A model generated the notes under the pieces. The model worked only from the letters and a program-made list of their open reading frames with translations. It had not been told where the DNA came from and did no database searches. A stretch of 6,629 nt of DNA, taken from contig CAIJWY010000060.1 in NCBI GenBank assembly GCA_903824455.1, positions 1 to 6,629 on the forward strand. Reading direction: 5' to 3'. Below are positions 6,240-6,629 of the stretch, in pieces. The DNA comes from an uncultured Micrococcales bacterium (GTDB lineage Bacteria; Actinomycetota; Actinomycetes; Actinomycetales; Microbacteriaceae). How positions within the stretch are numbered: position 1 is the first letter of the stretch; every line of letters begins with the position of its first letter. The translations under genes and the position numbers were made by a program.

Positions 6240-6629
6240 TTGAAGACCAAAAAAGTATTAGTTGCACTAATCGCAATCGGATCAATTTTTAGCGGAAGTT
6301 TGCCAGCGTCGGCAACCTTCAACGTTGTTGAGCCCTTTGGAACTGAGGGAGCTCTAAGCTCAGACTGGATCGTGGCCGGCACTGCTACGCCAAGTGTTGT
6401 GAGGCATGAAGGAGATACCCCGGAAAATGCGCTTCGACTAACTACTAACTCTCAAGATCAAAATGGTTTTGCACTCTACGACAAACAATTCAACCTATCC
6501 CAGGGTGTTCAGTTTGATTTCTACCAGTATCAGTGGTGCGGCGACTATGCGGATGGCTTGGTTTTCTTCATCAAAAACGCCACAGACACGACTTATTTAG
6601 CCGGAGGACTAGGTGGAGCAATGGGATAC
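6240..6629 (+). CDS. Secreted L-type-lectin-like surface protein, 3'-partial, TTG start
   Basis: The frame is open from a TTG at 6240 to the window end (130 residues). The start is fixed by an in-frame TAA at 6219, no other start codon in between, and AAGGG 8 bases upstream. Residues 1-25 form a textbook Sec signal peptide: basic MKTKK, hydrophobic VLVALIAIG, and a cleavage site after Pro-Ala-Ser-Ala. The mature part has the layout of bacterial legume-type (L-type) lectin domains. It has an early aromatic/Trp strand (SDWIVAGTAT), an ALRLTT strand, a GFALYDKQFNLSQG segment, then DFYQYQWCGDYADGLVFFI (93-111) and GGLGGAMGY (122-130). The ADG and GG.LGY motifs line the carbohydrate/metal site in that fold. 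It is probably a cell-surface or adhesin protein, and anchoring cannot be judged because the C-terminus is outside. Ligand unknown. Confidence 0.82.
   Translation, partial: MKTKKVLVALIAIGSIFSGSLPASATFNVVEPFGTEGALSSDWIVAGTATPSVVRHEGDTPENALRLTTNSQDQNGFALYDKQFNLSQGVQFDFYQYQWCGDYADGLVFFIKNATDTTYLAGGLGGAMGY

Noticed and set aside
6206..6289. ATG at 6206 as a start for the right-edge gene
   Set aside because: It is in a different frame and reaches a stop after about 27 codons; it gives no signal peptide.

Overview
The window looks like chromosomal DNA of a moderate-GC actinobacterium. The best guess is a small freshwater or marine Microbacteriaceae of the Luna type (Rhodoluna/Aquiluna-like). This rests on a LANTG (LAxTG-type) sortase signal, compact gene spacing, GTG and TTG starts, and base composition near half GC by eye. 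It is an inference; no marker gene is present to prove it.

Layout, left to right. (1) The 3' end of a secreted surface-protein gene on + (to 703), ending in a LANTG cell-wall sorting signal. (2) Convergent to it, with only 21 bases between, the pntA-pntB operon on - (3676 to 725), which encodes a complete two-subunit proton-translocating NAD(P) transhydrogenase. (3) A 62-base divergent promoter region. (4) A membrane-anchored or secreted alpha/beta hydrolase on + (3739-4728). (5) A 75-base gap holding two stem-loops and the ribosome binding site of the next gene. (6) A class III (glutamate-1-semialdehyde aminomutase-like) PLP aminotransferase on + (4804-6162). (7) A 77-base AT-rich gap. (8) The 5' end of a secreted L-type-lectin-like surface protein with a TTG start and a clear signal peptide (6240 to window end).

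How the genes fit together. PntAB uses the proton gradient to transfer hydride from NADH to NADP+ and so supplies NADPH. All the key residues I could place are present, so it is expected to be active. The hydrolase and aminotransferase lie in tandem and may share a transcript, but neither substrate can be read from the sequence. The two partial surface-protein genes at the edges indicate that this metabolic block lies between envelope or adhesion genes.

No mobile element, CRISPR array, tRNA, rRNA or recognisable riboswitch was seen. Most of the window is ordinary housekeeping sequence. The points worth a second look are the edge surface proteins, the tandem hairpins between hydrolase and aminotransferase, the aminotransferase's altered motif, and the compact pnt start and junction architecture.
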